Source: Wenjunlia tyrosinilytica (GTDB lineage: Bacteria; Actinomycetota; Actinomycetes; Streptomycetales; Streptomycetaceae). From it: 64,000 bases of DNA. The position numbers were made by a program, and so were the translations under genes. The stretch spans positions 293,980 to 357,979 of the forward strand of contig NZ_BMMS01000003.1 in NCBI RefSeq assembly GCF_014646055.1, in the 5' to 3' direction. Within the stretch, counting starts at the first letter, position 1. Each line of letters starts with the position of its first letter. Of the stretch, positions 26,829-36,840 are shown one piece after another. The notes beneath the pieces are model-generated. The model saw only the letters and a list, made by a program, of their open reading frames with translations. It did no database searches and was not told the DNA's origin.

Positions 26829-27536
26829 TCAGCGCACCACGGTGACCAGATCACGCAGAAAAGCAAGATCGACCTCTTCCAGGGAAGGCACCACCGTGCG
26901 GCCGGACGCGGGCTCGATCAGCGCCACCGAGGGCACCGCGAGCACCCGGCAGCCGGCGGCCTCGGCGGAGGCGACACCGGTCGGGGTGTCCTCCACCACG
27001 ACGCAGCGGGAGGGATGGGCGCCGAGGCGGGAGGCGGCCAGGAGGTACGGGTCCGGGTGCGGCTTGGTGTTCGCGACCTCGTCGCCCGCTACGGAGAAGG
27101 CGAAGTGCTCGGGGCCGATCGTGCGCAGCACGATGTCGATGATGCGCCGGTGCGAGGCGGAGACGAGGGCGGTGGGCACCTCGTGCGCGGCCAGCTCGGC
27201 CAGCAGCCGCCCGGCGCCCGGCATCAGCGGAAGGTCCCGGCCGATCAGCTCCACGAAGCGCTCGTTCAGCAGGACGGACAGCTCCGGATAGGTGATCCTG
27301 GCGCCCGTCTCCCTGATCAGGTAGGCGCCCACCCGGGTCATGGGTCCGCCGACCACGTGCTCGCGGTACTCCGGAAGGAGCTCATGGCCCAGCTCGGCGA
27401 AGATCTCCACCTCGGCGTCCCACCAGAAGCCCTCGGTGTCCACAAGGGTGCCGTCCATGTCGAGCAGGACGGCCTGGAGGCCGGAGCCGTCGCCGTGGGC
27501 GGTACTGATGCCAGTGGTGCGGACGCTGCTGGTCAC
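26829..27536 (-). CDS. HAD-superfamily hydrolase (phosphatase/phosphoglucomutase-like)
   Basis: 235 residues from GTG 27536, six bases after AGAGGG. Motif I is LLDMDGTLVDTE (nucleophile and acid Asp), motif II is ALVSASHRR, and motif III is KPHPDPYLLAA followed by VVVEDTPTGVASAEAAG. The alpha-helical cap sits after motif I. It would dephosphorylate a small sugar or nucleotide phosphate; the substrate is unknown. It lies downstream of metH on the same strand, a pairing seen in other Streptomyces as I recall. Confidence 0.9.
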   Translation of the reverse strand: MTSSVRTTGISTAHGDGSGLQAVLLDMDGTLVDTEGFWWDAEVEIFAELGHELLPEYREHVVGGPMTRVGAYLIRETGARITYPELSVLLNERFVELIGRDLPLMPGAGRLLAELAAHEVPTALVSASHRRIIDIVLRTIGPEHFAFSVAGDEVANTKPHPDPYLLAASRLGAHPSRCVVVEDTPTGVASAEAAGCRVLAVPSVALIEPASGRTVVPSLEEVDLAFLRDLVTVVR

Positions 27537-27587
27537 GTGGCCCTCTTTCCCTCGTTCCACCCCGGGCGTACGCCCCGGGGACGGGCA

Positions 27588-27644
27588 AGGCCGGTCGCCG
27601 TCTCCCCTCCCGGGCACACCTCGGGAAGGGCGGGCGACCGGCCT
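27588..27644 (-). terminator. Terminator or attenuator between metH and the HAD gene
   Basis: A 12-bp perfect outer stem (27588-27599 with 27633-27644) encloses a second GC-rich hairpin around CCCTCCCGGG. It lies 54 bases past the metH stop. Confidence 0.6.
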
Positions 27645-27697
27645 GTGCCGGACCATCCAGTCTACGACTGCCTGCGGATACGGCCTTGAACGGCGGC

Positions 27698-30600
27698 TTA
27701 CCGCGCGTTGAAGTACTTGGCCTCCGGATGGTGGATCACGATGGCGTCGGTGGACTGCTCGGGGTGGAGCTGGAACTCCTCCGACAGCTTGACCCCGATG
27801 CGCTCGGGCTCCAGCAGGGCGGCGATCTTGCCCCGGTCCTCGAGGTCCGGGCAGGCCCCGTAGCCGAGGGAGAACCGGGCACCGCGGTACTTCAGCGCGA
27901 ACATGTCCTCGATCTCGGCCGGGTCCTCACCCGCGAAGCCGAGCTCGGCGCGCACCCGGGCGTGCCAGTACTCGGCGAGCGCCTCGGCCAGCTGGACGGA
28001 CAGGCCGTGCAGCTCGAGGTAGTCCCGGTAGGCGTCGGCGGCGAACAGCTCCGCGGTCGCCTCGCCGATCCTCGAACCGACGGTGACCACCTGCAGCCCG
28101 ACGACGTCGGTCTCCCCCGACTCCTGCGGGCGGAAGAAGTCGGCCAGGCACAGACGGCGGCCCCGCCGCTGGCGCGGGAAGGTGAATCGGGTGCGCTCCG
28201 AGCCGTCCTCGCCCAGGATGATCAGGTCGTCGCCCTTGGAGACGCAGGGGAAGTAGCCGTGGACGACGGCCGCCTCCAGCAGGTTCTCGGTGTGCAGCTT
28301 GTCCAGCCAGCCGCGCAGGCGGGGGCGGCCCTCGGTCTCGACCAGTTCCTCGTACGAGGGCCCGTCGCCGGTCCGGGCGGTCTTCAGACCCCACTGGCCC
28401 TTGAACAGGGCGCCCTCGTCCAGCCAGGAGGCGTAGTCCTTGAGCGGGATGCCCTTGATCACGCGGGTGCCCCAGAAGGGCGGGGTCGGCACGGGGTTGT
28501 CCGTCGCGGTCTCCGAGCGGGCCGGGCCCTCCTCGGGCTGCGGCTCGGCGACCACGCCCTCGCGGGCCGGGACGCGGCGCTGCTTGAGTTCCGGGAGGGT
28601 GGCTCCGGGCACTCCGCGCTTCACCGCGATGAGGGCGTCCATCAGCCGCAGGCCCTCGAAGGCGTCGCGGGCGTAGCGGACCTCTCCCTGGTAGATCTCG
28701 TGGAGGTCCTGTTCGACGTAGGCGCGGGTGAGGGCGGCGCCGCCGAGGATGACGGGGAAGTCGGCGGCCATGCCGCGCTGGTTGAGCTCCTCCAGGTTCT
28801 CCTTCATGATCACCGTGGACTTCACCAGCAGCCCGGACATCCCGATCACATCGGCGCGGTGCTCCGCGGCGGCGTCCAGGATCGCCGAGACCGGCTGCTT
28901 GATCCCCAGATTCACCACGTTGTAGCCGTTGTTGGACAAGATGATGTCCACCAGGTTCTTGCCGATGTCGTGGACGTCCCCGCGCACGGTGGCGAGCACG
29001 ATGGTGCCCTTGCCCTCGCTGTCGCTCTTCTCCATGTGGGGTTCGAGGTGGGCGACGGCGGTCTTCATGACCTCGGCGGACTGCAGGACGAAGGGCAGCT
29101 GCATCTGGCCGGAGCCGAACAGCTCACCGACGACCTTCATCCCCTCCAGCAGCACATCGTTGATGATCTCCAGCGCCGGGCGTTCCCCCAGCGCCTCGTC
29201 CAGATCGCCTTCCAGACCGTTGCGCTCACCGTCGATGATCCGCCGCTTGAGCCGCTCCTCCAACGGCAGCGCCGCCAGCTCCTGCGCCCGCCCGGCCTTG
29301 ACCGAGGTGGTGTCCACCCCCTCGAACAGCTCCAGGAACCGCTGCAACGGGTCATAGCCCTCACCCCGCCGGTCGTAGACCAGATCCAGCGCCACCTCCC
29401 GCTGCTCCTGCGGGATCCGGGCGATCGGCAGGATCTTGCTGGCGTGCACGATCGCCGAGTCCAGCCCGGCCTCCACACACTCATTGAGGAACACCGAGTT
29501 GAGCACCATCCGCGCCGGCGGGTTGAGGCCGAAGGAGATGTTCGACAGCCCCAGGGTGGTCTGCACCTCGGGGTGGCGGCGCTTGAGCTCCCGGATGGCC
29601 TCGATGGTGGCCACGCCGTCCTTGCGGGACTCCTCCTGCCCGGTGGCGATGGTGAAGGTCAGGCAGTCCACGATGATGTCGCACTCGAGCACCCCCCAGT
29701 TCCCGGTCAGATCCGCGATCAGCCGCTCGGCCACCGCCACCTTGTGCTCCGGGGTGCGCGCCTGACCGTCCTCGTCGATGGTCAGCGCGATCAGCGCCGC
29801 ACCGTGCTCCACCGCCAACCGGGTGATCCGCGCGAACCGCGACTCGGGGCCGTCACCGTCCTCGTAGTTCACCGAGTTGATCACCGCCCGGCCGCCCAGC
29901 TTCTCCAGACCGGCCTGGATCACGGCGGGCTCGGTGGAGTCCAGCACCACCGGCAGCGTCGAGGCGGTGGCGAACCGGCCGGCGATCTCGTTCATGTCCG
30001 CCACACCGTCGCGGCCGACGTAGTCCACACACAGGTCCAGCAGGTGCGCACCCTCACGGATCTGCTCGCGCGCCATCTCCACACAGTCGTCCCACCGGCC
30101 CTCCAGCATGGCCGTACGGAACTTCTTCGACCCGTTGGCGTTGGTGCGCTCGCCGATCGCCAGGTACGAGGTGTCCTGACGGAAGGGGACGGTCTGGTAG
30201 AGCGAGGCCGCACCCGGCTCGGGTCGCGGACGCCGCTCGCCCGGGCTCATCTCCCGCACCCGCTCCACCACCTGGCGCAGGTGCTCCGGGGTGGTGCCGC
30301 AGCACCCGCCGACCAGCGAGAGCCCGTACTCGCGCACAAAGGTCTCGTGCGCGTCCGCCAGCTCCCGCGGGGACAGCGGATAGTGCGCACCGTCCTTGCC
30401 CAGCACCGGCAGACCCGCGTTCGGCATCGCCGAGACCCTCGTGCGCGCATGCCGCGACAGATACCGAAGGTGCTCACTCATCTCCGCCGGACCCGTCGCA
30501 CAGTTCAGGCCGATCATGTCGACGCCCAACGGCTCCAACGCCGTCAACGCCGCACCGATCTCCGAACCCAGCAGCATCGTCCCCGTCGTCTCCACCGTCA

Positions 30601-31204
30601 CCTGCACCAGCACCGGCAGGTCGGCGTCGAGCTCGGTGAGGGCCCGCTTGGCACCGATGACGGACGCCTTGGTCTGGAGCAGGTCCTGGGTGGTCTCCAC
30701 CAGGATCGCGTCCGCTCCTCCCTCGATCAGACCGGCGACGTTCTGCTGGTAGGCGTCGCGCAGGACCGTGAACGGGGCATGGCCAAGCGTCGGCAGCTTG
30801 GTCCCCGGGCCCACCGACCCCAGCACCCACCGCTGCCGGCCGTCCGCCGAGAACCCGTCGGCGACCTCGCGGGCGATCCGCGCTCCGGAGCGGGAGAGCT
30901 CGAAGACCCGGTCGGCGATGTCGTACTCACCGAGGGCGGCGAAGTTGGCGCCGAAGGTATTGGTCTCCACACAGTCCACGCCCACCGCGAAGTACGCCTC
31001 GTGGACGGACCGGACGATGTCCGGACGCGAGACATTGAGGATCTCGTTGCAGCCCTCGTGGCCCTCGAAGTCCTCGAGGGTGGGATCCTGCGCCTGGAGC
31101 ATCGTGCCCATGGCGCCGTCGGCCACCACCACCCGGGTGGCCAGGGCCTCGCGGAGTGCGTCGGCTCGTAGCTTCTGTGCGGACTGCTGGGACGGCGAGG
31201 CCAT
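27698..31204 (-). CDS. metH: Cobalamin-dependent methionine synthase MetH
   Basis: 1168 residues from ATG 31204 (MASPSQQSAQKLRAD). Domains in order: homocysteine S-methyltransferase (about 20-320), with zinc ligands in GLNCATGP and VGGCCGTT; pterin-binding methyltetrahydrofolate domain (about 350-620, GERTNANGSKKF); B12 cap and cobalamin domain, with RGDVHDIGKNLV carrying the His that ligates cobalt; and the C-terminal SAM-dependent reactivation domain ending near HPEAKYFNAR. It makes methionine from homocysteine. No B12 riboswitch is evident upstream. Confidence 0.97.
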   Translation of the reverse strand: MASPSQQSAQKLRADALREALATRVVVADGAMGTMLQAQDPTLEDFEGHEGCNEILNVSRPDIVRSVHEAYFAVGVDCVETNTFGANFAALGEYDIADRVFELSRSGARIAREVADGFSADGRQRWVLGSVGPGTKLPTLGHAPFTVLRDAYQQNVAGLIEGGADAILVETTQDLLQTKASVIGAKRALTELDADLPVLVQVTVETTGTMLLGSEIGAALTALEPLGVDMIGLNCATGPAEMSEHLRYLSRHARTRVSAMPNAGLPVLGKDGAHYPLSPRELADAHETFVREYGLSLVGGCCGTTPEHLRQVVERVREMSPGERRPRPEPGAASLYQTVPFRQDTSYLAIGERTNANGSKKFRTAMLEGRWDDCVEMAREQIREGAHLLDLCVDYVGRDGVADMNEIAGRFATASTLPVVLDSTEPAVIQAGLEKLGGRAVINSVNYEDGDGPESRFARITRLAVEHGAALIALTIDEDGQARTPEHKVAVAERLIADLTGNWGVLECDIIVDCLTFTIATGQEESRKDGVATIEAIRELKRRHPEVQTTLGLSNISFGLNPPARMVLNSVFLNECVEAGLDSAIVHASKILPIARIPQEQREVALDLVYDRRGEGYDPLQRFLELFEGVDTTSVKAGRAQELAALPLEERLKRRIIDGERNGLEGDLDEALGERPALEIINDVLLEGMKVVGELFGSGQMQLPFVLQSAEVMKTAVAHLEPHMEKSDSEGKGTIVLATVRGDVHDIGKNLVDIILSNNGYNVVNLGIKQPVSAILDAAAEHRADVIGMSGLLVKSTVIMKENLEELNQRGMAADFPVILGGAALTRAYVEQDLHEIYQGEVRYARDAFEGLRLMDALIAVKRGVPGATLPELKQRRVPAREGVVAEPQPEEGPARSETATDNPVPTPPFWGTRVIKGIPLKDYASWLDEGALFKGQWGLKTARTGDGPSYEELVETEGRPRLRGWLDKLHTENLLEAAVVHGYFPCVSKGDDLIILGEDGSERTRFTFPRQRRGRRLCLADFFRPQESGETDVVGLQVVTVGSRIGEATAELFAADAYRDYLELHGLSVQLAEALAEYWHARVRAELGFAGEDPAEIEDMFALKYRGARFSLGYGACPDLEDRGKIAALLEPERIGVKLSEEFQLHPEQSTDAIVIHHPEAKYFNAR

Positions 31205-31374
31205 GGATGTGCTCCCTGGGATGCGACGGCTGTCGGCTTTGCGAGCTCGGCCGGGGGGCCGTGCTCGCACCTGGCCAGCGTAGCCGGACAGGCTCGAGCG
31301 GCCGGGGAGCGTTCCGCGTGGCGGACACCTCCGTACGAGCGGGGTGCAGGGGAGGTGCGTCGGAGGGCGGGTTC

Positions 31375-31438
31375 TTGACACACTCTTCCGTACGACAACA
31401 GGGTCGGCATCGCCCAATGCTGTTCAGCATTGCCGACC
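31375..31438 (+). promoter_or_regulatory. gylR promoter and operator
   Basis: TTGACA (31375-31380) is followed 18 bases later by CAGGGT (31399-31404). Overlapping and just downstream are GGTCGGCA (31402-31409) with its exact inverse TGCCGACC (31431-31438), and an inner palindrome AATGCT-GTTC-AGCATT (31416-31431). This arrangement suggests that the IclR-type protein represses its own gene here. Confidence 0.6.
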
Positions 31439-31459
31439 AACTTCAACGGAGGTAGCCCC

Positions 31460-32224
31460 ATGCCCGGACCCATCCAGTCCCTGACGCGGGCGGCAGCGGT
31501 GCTGCGCCTGCTCGCCGGTGGCGAGCGGCGGCTGGGACTGTCCGAGGTGGCCGCCTCGCTGGGTCTGGCCAAGGGCACCGCGCACGGGATCCTGCGCACG
31601 CTCCAGCAGGAGGGCTTCGTCGAGCAGGACACCGTGTCCGGCAAGTACCAGCTGGGCGCGGAGCTGCTGCGCCTGGGCAACAGCTATCTGGATGTGCACG
31701 AGCTGAGGGCCCGCGCCCTGGTGTGGGCGGACGACCTGGCCCGGGCCAGCGGGGAGAGCGTCTACATCGGCGTCCTGCACCACAAGGGCGTGCTGATCGT
31801 GCACCACGTCTTCCGGCCCGACGACAGCCGCCAGGTGCTGGAGGTGGGGGCCATGCATCCCTTGCACAGCACGGCCCTGGGCAAGGTGCTGTCCGCCTTC
31901 GACCCGGTGGCGCACAACGAGGCGATGGACGTCGAGCGCACCGCCTTCACCCACCGCACGGTCGTGGAGGCGGACGCCTTCGAGAAGGTCCTCGAGGACA
32001 CCCGCTCGCGCGGCTGGGCGAGCGACATGGAGGAGACGTGGGAGGGGCTGGCGTCGGTGGCCGCGCCCATCCACGACCGGCGCCGGATGCCGGTGGGGGC
32101 GGTGGGCCTGACCGGCGCGGTCGAGCGGGTCTGCGAGGAGGGCGAGGTGCGCTCCCGCCTGGTGGCGAGCGTGCGCGACGCCGCCCGTTCCATCTCCCGG
32201 GACCTGGGCTCCAGCCCGTTCTGA
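31460..32224 (+). CDS. gylR: IclR-family regulator of the glycerol operon (GylR)
   Basis: 254 residues from ATG 31460, seven bases after GGAGG. The N-terminal winged helix has RAAAVLRLLAGGERRLGLSE and GLAKGTAHGILRTLQQEGF. The IclR effector domain has MHPLHSTALGKVLSAF and a conserved C-terminal half. In S. coelicolor GylR represses the gyl operon until glycerol or glycerol-3-phosphate is present. Its position directly upstream of glpFKD and the shared operator-like sequences support the same role. Confidence 0.93.
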   Translation: MPGPIQSLTRAAAVLRLLAGGERRLGLSEVAASLGLAKGTAHGILRTLQQEGFVEQDTVSGKYQLGAELLRLGNSYLDVHELRARALVWADDLARASGESVYIGVLHHKGVLIVHHVFRPDDSRQVLEVGAMHPLHSTALGKVLSAFDPVAHNEAMDVERTAFTHRTVVEADAFEKVLEDTRSRGWASDMEETWEGLASVAAPIHDRRRMPVGAVGLTGAVERVCEEGEVRSRLVASVRDAARSISRDLGSSPF

Positions 32225-32295
32225 CCGCTGTCCCAAGTCGTTACACGACGGACCCTTGACGTTAACGAGCCAACGGCAGAAAACTGTCGCCCGGC

Positions 32296-32335
32296 GGTCG
32301 GCATTGTCGAACGGCTAACGACAAAGTCCTACAAT
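32296..32335 (+). promoter_or_regulatory. glpFKD promoter and GylR operator
   Basis: GGTCGGCA (32296-32303) repeats the half-site found twice upstream of gylR. It runs into TTGTCG-N9-CGACAA (32304-32324), an inverted repeat. TACAAT (32330-32335) is a good -10 element whose -35 position would lie inside the inverted repeat, so a bound repressor would block RNA polymerase. It lies 99 bases upstream of glpF. Confidence 0.6.
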
Positions 32336-32433
32336 GTTTGCCGCTGCCCAATCCTCCCCGCCTGGGCAGGGAACGTGGCGCCCGGGCCCGGCACCGCGTT
32401 CCTCCTGGACAGAGCACATGAAGGAGTCGCGCG

Positions 32434-33225
32434 GTGTCCAGCGACAAGATTTTCATAGGTGAAGTGATCGGCACAGCCATCCTCATCCTGCTCGGCGGCG
32501 GCGTGGTCGCCGCCGTCGTTCTCAAGAAGTCGAAGGCCCAAGGCGCGGGCTGGCTGGCGATCACCTTCGGCTGGGGCTTCGCGGTCCTGGCGGGCGCCTA
32601 CACTGCGGCCCACCTGTCGGGCGCCCACCTCAACCCCGCGGTCACCGTCGGCATCGCCGTCCAGTCCGGTGACTGGGACAAGGTTCCGGTCTACCTCGCC
32701 GGCCAGCTCGTCGGCGCGATGCTCGGCGCGGCCCTGGTGTGGCTGACGTACCTCGGCCAGTTCCAGGCGCACCTGACCGACCCCGAGGTGCTCGCCGGCC
32801 ACGGAGCCGACCCCGCCGGTCCCACGACCAAGGACGAGCCCGCCGAGCTGCCCGGCGGCCCCGTGCTGGGTGTCTTCTCCACCGGTCCCGAGATCCGGAA
32901 CGCCGCGCAGAACCTCATCACCGAGATCATCGGCACCACCGTTCTCGTCCTGGTCATCCTCGCCGAGGGCCTCACCAAGGGCCTGGCCCTGTCGGGCACC
33001 GGCATCCTGATCACCTCCCTGCTCGTCGTCGGCATCGGTCTGTCCCTCGGCGGTCCGACCGGCTACGCGATCAACCCCGCCCGCGACCTCGGGCCCCGAA
33101 TCGTCCACGCCCTGCTGCCGCTGCCCAACAAGGGCCGCTCGGACTGGGGTTACGCCTGGATCCCCGTGGTGGGCCCGCTCATCGGCGGCGCCCTCGCGGG
33201 AGGCATCTACAACTGGGCCTTCTAG
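32434..33225 (+). CDS. glpF: Glycerol uptake facilitator (aquaglyceroporin GlpF)
   Basis: 263 residues from GTG 32434, behind AAGGAG. It has six membrane helices and the two pore motifs HLNPAVTVG and [10 protein letters not shown]; the Asp in the second is typical of glycerol channels rather than water channels. It admits glycerol for phosphorylation by GlpK. It is the first gene of glpF-glpK-glpD. Confidence 0.95.
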   Translation: MSSDKIFIGEVIGTAILILLGGGVVAAVVLKKSKAQGAGWLAITFGWGFAVLAGAYTAAHLSGAHLNPAVTVGIAVQSGDWDKVPVYLAGQLVGAMLGAALVWLTYLGQFQAHLTDPEVLAGHGADPAGPTTKDEPAELPGGPVLGVFSTGPEIRNAAQNLITEIIGTTVLVLVILAEGLTKGLALSGTGILITSLLVVGIGLSLGGPTGYAINPARDLGPRIVHALLPLPNKGRSDWGYAWIPVVGPLIGGALAGGIYNWAF

Positions 33226-33276
33226 AACGCCCGCACCTCCCGCCGACCACCAGCACAGGACCTCAGGAGCTTCCAC

Positions 33277-34833
33277 GTGACCGACGTCAACACCACCGAC
33301 GCGAACACCACCGACGCCCACAGCAGCGGCCCCTTCATCGCCGCGATCGACCAGGGCACCACCTCCAGCCGCTGCATCGTCTTCGACCGCGACGGCCGCA
33401 TCGTCTCCGTCGACCAGCAGGAGCACGCGCAGATCTTCCCCAAGCCGGGCTGGGTCGAGCACGACGCGAGCGAGATCTGGACCCGTGTCCAGTCCGTCGT
33501 GGACGGTGCGATCAGCAAGGCGAACATAACCGCCGACGACATCAAGGCCATCGGCATCACCAACCAGCGCGAGACCACCGTCCTGTGGGACAAGGCCACC
33601 GGTGAGCCCGTGCACAACGCCATCGTCTGGCAGGACACCCGCACCGACGCCCTGTGCCGGGAGTTCGGGCGCAACGTCGGCCAGGACCGCTTCCGCCGCG
33701 AGACCGGCCTTCCGCTGGCGAGCTACTTCGCCGGACCGAAGATCCGCTGGCTGCTGGACAACGTCGAGGGCCTGCGTGAGCGCGCCGAGCGCGGCGAGAT
33801 CCTCTTCGGCACCATGGACTCCTGGGTCATCTGGAACCTCACCGGCGGTCCCGACGGGGGTGTGCACGTCACCGACGTCACCAACGCCTCCCGCACGCTG
33901 CTGATGAACCTGCACACCCTGGACTGGGACGACAAGATCCTCGCGTCCCTGGACATCCCCAAGCAGCTGCTGCCGCAGATCCGGTCCTCGGCCGAGGTCT
34001 ACGGGACCGCCGCCTGCACCCTGGCCGCCGGAGTACCGGTCGCCTCCGCGCTCGGCGACCAGCAGGCGGCCCTTTTCGGCCAAACCTGTTTCTCCGAGGG
34101 CGAGGCCAAGTCCACCTACGGCACCGGTACGTTCATCCTCCTCAACACCGGCGGACAGATCGTCAACTCCTACAGCGGCCTGATCACCACGGTCGGCTAC
34201 CGGATCGGCGACCAGGCCCCCGTCTACGCCCTCGAGGGCTCGATCGCCGTCACCGGCTCGCTCGTGCAGTGGATGCGCGACCAGATGGGCCTGATCAAGA
34301 GCGCCGCCGAGATCGAGACACTGGCCAGCTCCGTCGAGGACAACGGAGGCGCGTACTTCGTGCCGGCGTTCTCCGGCCTGTTCGCCCCCTACTGGCGCTC
34401 CGACGCCCGCGGCGTCATCGCGGGCCTGACCCGCTACGTCACCAAGGGGCACCTGGCCCGCGCCGTGCTCGAGGCCACCGCCTGGCAGACCCGCGAGGTC
34501 GTGGACGCCATGCAGAAGGACTCCGGTGTGGAACTGGCGGCGGTGAAGGTCGACGGCGGCATGACCTCCAACAACCTGCTGATGCAGACGGTGGCGGACT
34601 TCGTCGACGCCCCGGTGGTGCGGCCGATGGTCGCCGAGACCACCTGCCTGGGCGCCGCCTACGCGGCGGGCCTGGCCGTCGGCTTCTGGCCGGACACCGA
34701 GGCGCTGCGCGCCAACTGGCGCCGGGCCGCCGAATGGACCCCCGATATGGACGCGGCCGCGCGCGACCGCGAGTACAAGAACTGGCTCAAGGCCGTCGAG
34801 CGGACCATGGGCTGGTTGGACGAGGAGAACTAG
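33277..34833 (+). CDS. glpK: Glycerol kinase
   Basis: 518 residues from GTG 33277, behind CAGGAG. The FGGY kinase fold shows [16 protein letters not shown] (ATP phosphate loop), the substrate-binding [12 protein letters not shown] and VWQDTRT, and [13 protein letters not shown] short Thr/Asp/Asn repeat ([10 protein letters not shown]) extends the N-terminus. It makes sn-glycerol 3-phosphate and traps glycerol in the cell. It starts 52 bases after glpF and ends 2 bases before glpD. Confidence 0.97.
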   Translation: MTDVNTTDANTTDAHSSGPFIAAIDQGTTSSRCIVFDRDGRIVSVDQQEHAQIFPKPGWVEHDASEIWTRVQSVVDGAISKANITADDIKAIGITNQRETTVLWDKATGEPVHNAIVWQDTRTDALCREFGRNVGQDRFRRETGLPLASYFAGPKIRWLLDNVEGLRERAERGEILFGTMDSWVIWNLTGGPDGGVHVTDVTNASRTLLMNLHTLDWDDKILASLDIPKQLLPQIRSSAEVYGTAACTLAAGVPVASALGDQQAALFGQTCFSEGEAKSTYGTGTFILLNTGGQIVNSYSGLITTVGYRIGDQAPVYALEGSIAVTGSLVQWMRDQMGLIKSAAEIETLASSVEDNGGAYFVPAFSGLFAPYWRSDARGVIAGLTRYVTKGHLARAVLEATAWQTREVVDAMQKDSGVELAAVKVDGGMTSNNLLMQTVADFVDAPVVRPMVAETTCLGAAYAAGLAVGFWPDTEALRANWRRAAEWTPDMDAAARDREYKNWLKAVERTMGWLDEEN

Positions 34834-34835
34834 AG

Positions 34836-36437
34836 ATGAACACCCTGCAGAGCGTGCCGAGCCTCGGCACCCACCAGGCAGGCACGCGCAACGCGGGCCG
34901 CGCCGAGACCCGTGCGCTGCTGGAGAACGCCACCTACGACCTGCTGGTCGTCGGCGGCGGCATCCTCGGCACGTCGGTGGCCTGGCACGCCGCGCAGTCC
35001 GGCCTTCGGGTGGCGATGGTGGACGCCGGCGACTTCGCCGGCGCCACCTCCTCCGCCTCCTCCAAGCTCGTCCACGGCGGTCTGCGCTACCTGCAGACCG
35101 GCGCGGTCAAGCTGGTGGCGGAGAACCACCACGAGAGGCGTGTCCTCGCCAAGGACGTCGCCCCTCACCTGGTGAACCCCCTCACCTTCTATCTGCCGGT
35201 CTACAAGGGCGGGCCGCACGGTGCGGCGAAGCTGGGAGCGGGCGTGTTCGCCTACTCCGCGCTCTCCGCGTTCGGCGACGGCGTGGGCCGGGTCATCAGC
35301 CCGGCCAAGGCCGTGCGGGACGTGCCCGCCCTGCGCACGCAGGACCTCAAGGCGGTCGCGGTCTACGGCGACCACCAGATGAACGACAGCCGGATGGCCG
35401 TGATGACCGTGCGCGCGGCCGTGGACGCCGGGGCCGTCGTGCTCAACCACGCCGAGGTCACCGGGCTGCGGTTCACCCGCGGCCGGGTGACCGGCGCGGA
35501 GCTGCGCGACCGCCTCGACGGCGCCGAGTTCGGAGTCGACGCCCGCCTGGTGCTCAACGCCACGGGCCCGTGGGTGGACCACCTGCGGCGCATGGAGGAC
35601 AGCGCGGCCGCTCCCAGCATCCGCCTGTCCAAGGGCGCGCACATCGTGCTCAAGCGCAAGGCGCCGTGGAAGGCGGCGCTGGCCACCCCGATCGACAAGT
35701 ACCGCATCACCTTCGCCCTGCCGTGGGAGGACCAGCTCCTGCTGGGCACCACCGACGAGCAGTACGAGGGGGATCCGGCGGACGTGCGGGTCACCGAGGC
35801 GGACATCGCCCAGATCCTGGACGAGGCGGCGTTCTCGGTGCAGGACGCGCACCTGTCGCGCGACCTGATCACCTACGCGTTCGCGGGGCTGCGGGTGCTG
35901 CCCGGCGGTCCCGGCGGCACGGCCTCGGCCAAGCGCGAGACCGTCGTCACCGAGGGCAGCGCCGGAATGCTGTCGGTCGCGGGCGGCAAGTGGACCACCT
36001 ACCGGCACATCGGCCGCACCGTCATGGACAAGCTGGCCAAGCTGCCGGGCGGCCCGCTCGCCGACGACATGGAGCCGCAGTCGCGGCTGCCGCGCCGAGT
36101 GCCCCTGCCCGGTGTCGCCAACCCGAACGCCGTCGCCCACCGGCTGCTCGTCGACCGCGAGCCCGGCGCCCGCCTCGACCCGCTGACCGCCCGTCACCTG
36201 GCCACGCACTACGGCGCGCTGTCCTTCGAGATCGCCCGCCTGGCCAACGAGGACCCCTCGCTCGGCGAGCGGATCCACCAGGACGGTCCGGAGATCTGGG
36301 CGCAGGTGGTGTACGCGCGTGACCACGAGTGGGCGGCCACGGTGGACGACGTGCTGCGCCGCCGCACCACGCTCACGGTGCGCGGACTCGACACCGAGCA
36401 GGTGCGCTCGCGCGTCGAGGAGGTACTGAAGGGCTGA
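34836..36437 (+). CDS. glpD: Aerobic glycerol-3-phosphate dehydrogenase
   Basis: 533 residues from ATG 34836, only 2 bases after the glpK stop. The N-terminal FAD-binding motif is LLVVGGGILGTSVAWHAA, followed by SSKLVHGGLRYLQ typical of GlpD, and the C-terminal DAO_C domain. It oxidises glycerol 3-phosphate to dihydroxyacetone phosphate at the membrane and passes electrons to quinone. It is the last gene of the glycerol operon. Confidence 0.96.
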   Translation: MNTLQSVPSLGTHQAGTRNAGRAETRALLENATYDLLVVGGGILGTSVAWHAAQSGLRVAMVDAGDFAGATSSASSKLVHGGLRYLQTGAVKLVAENHHERRVLAKDVAPHLVNPLTFYLPVYKGGPHGAAKLGAGVFAYSALSAFGDGVGRVISPAKAVRDVPALRTQDLKAVAVYGDHQMNDSRMAVMTVRAAVDAGAVVLNHAEVTGLRFTRGRVTGAELRDRLDGAEFGVDARLVLNATGPWVDHLRRMEDSAAAPSIRLSKGAHIVLKRKAPWKAALATPIDKYRITFALPWEDQLLLGTTDEQYEGDPADVRVTEADIAQILDEAAFSVQDAHLSRDLITYAFAGLRVLPGGPGGTASAKRETVVTEGSAGMLSVAGGKWTTYRHIGRTVMDKLAKLPGGPLADDMEPQSRLPRRVPLPGVANPNAVAHRLLVDREPGARLDPLTARHLATHYGALSFEIARLANEDPSLGERIHQDGPEIWAQVVYARDHEWAATVDDVLRRRTTLTVRGLDTEQVRSRVEEVLKG

Positions 36438-36444
36438 GAGGACG

Positions 36445-36489
36445 TCAGGGCCGGTGCCCCGCAGCGAGGCTGCGGGGCACCGGCCCTGA
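36445..36489 (+). terminator. Terminator of the glycerol operon
   Basis: A perfect 20-bp stem (36445-36464 with 36470-36489) and 5-nt loop are followed by TCATTTTCC. It begins 8 bases after the glpD stop. Confidence 0.9.
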
Positions 36490-36840
36490 TCATTTTCCGG
36501 CCCGATCGGTTAGGGTCGCGGCAGTTGGGGCCGGGGTGCGCGCCACCCGGCCCGGACGGGGTAGGGATGACGCCGACCACGAGCATTTCGGGGGCGCCCT
36601 GTCCGTGGGCTTCCCCGCGAACGAAGGGGACTGGATTTCCCCGCGACGGAAGGGGACTGGGATGCGTGTCGGAGCGGCTGGGGCCGGGCCGGGCGTCACG
36701 GAGAGCACCCGCTCGCTGACCCTGCGGATCCTGGCGGCCCGAGGACTGCGGCAGCGGGTCCCGTACGCCGTAGGCTTTGCGGGTACGGCCGAGTGCGGGT
36801 CCGTCCGCGCCCGGAACGGCAGCAACGAAGGAGGCGGTGG
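36490..36840. other. Leader region upstream of the PAC2 gene with tandem hairpin repeats
   Basis: 351 bases without a supported gene. Two near-identical 24-base units (36611-36634 and 36637-36660) each fold as CCCC...GGGG hairpins and end GGGGACTGG. A TTAGGGT element near 36508 could be a -10 box. A strong AAGGAGG ribosome site precedes the PAC2 start. Confidence 0.55.

Noticed and set aside
27686..31171. A 1161-codon plus-strand frame opposite metH
   Set aside because: It is an exact antisense shadow of metH, a family with every expected motif.
31205..31374. Possible cobalamin riboswitch upstream of metH
   Set aside because: The B12-box and conserved helices could not be found in this short region.
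36490..36840. c-di-AMP (ydaO-type) riboswitch in the PAC2 leader
   Set aside because: A TTAGGGT-like element is present, but the conserved pairing of the ydaO class is not visible.
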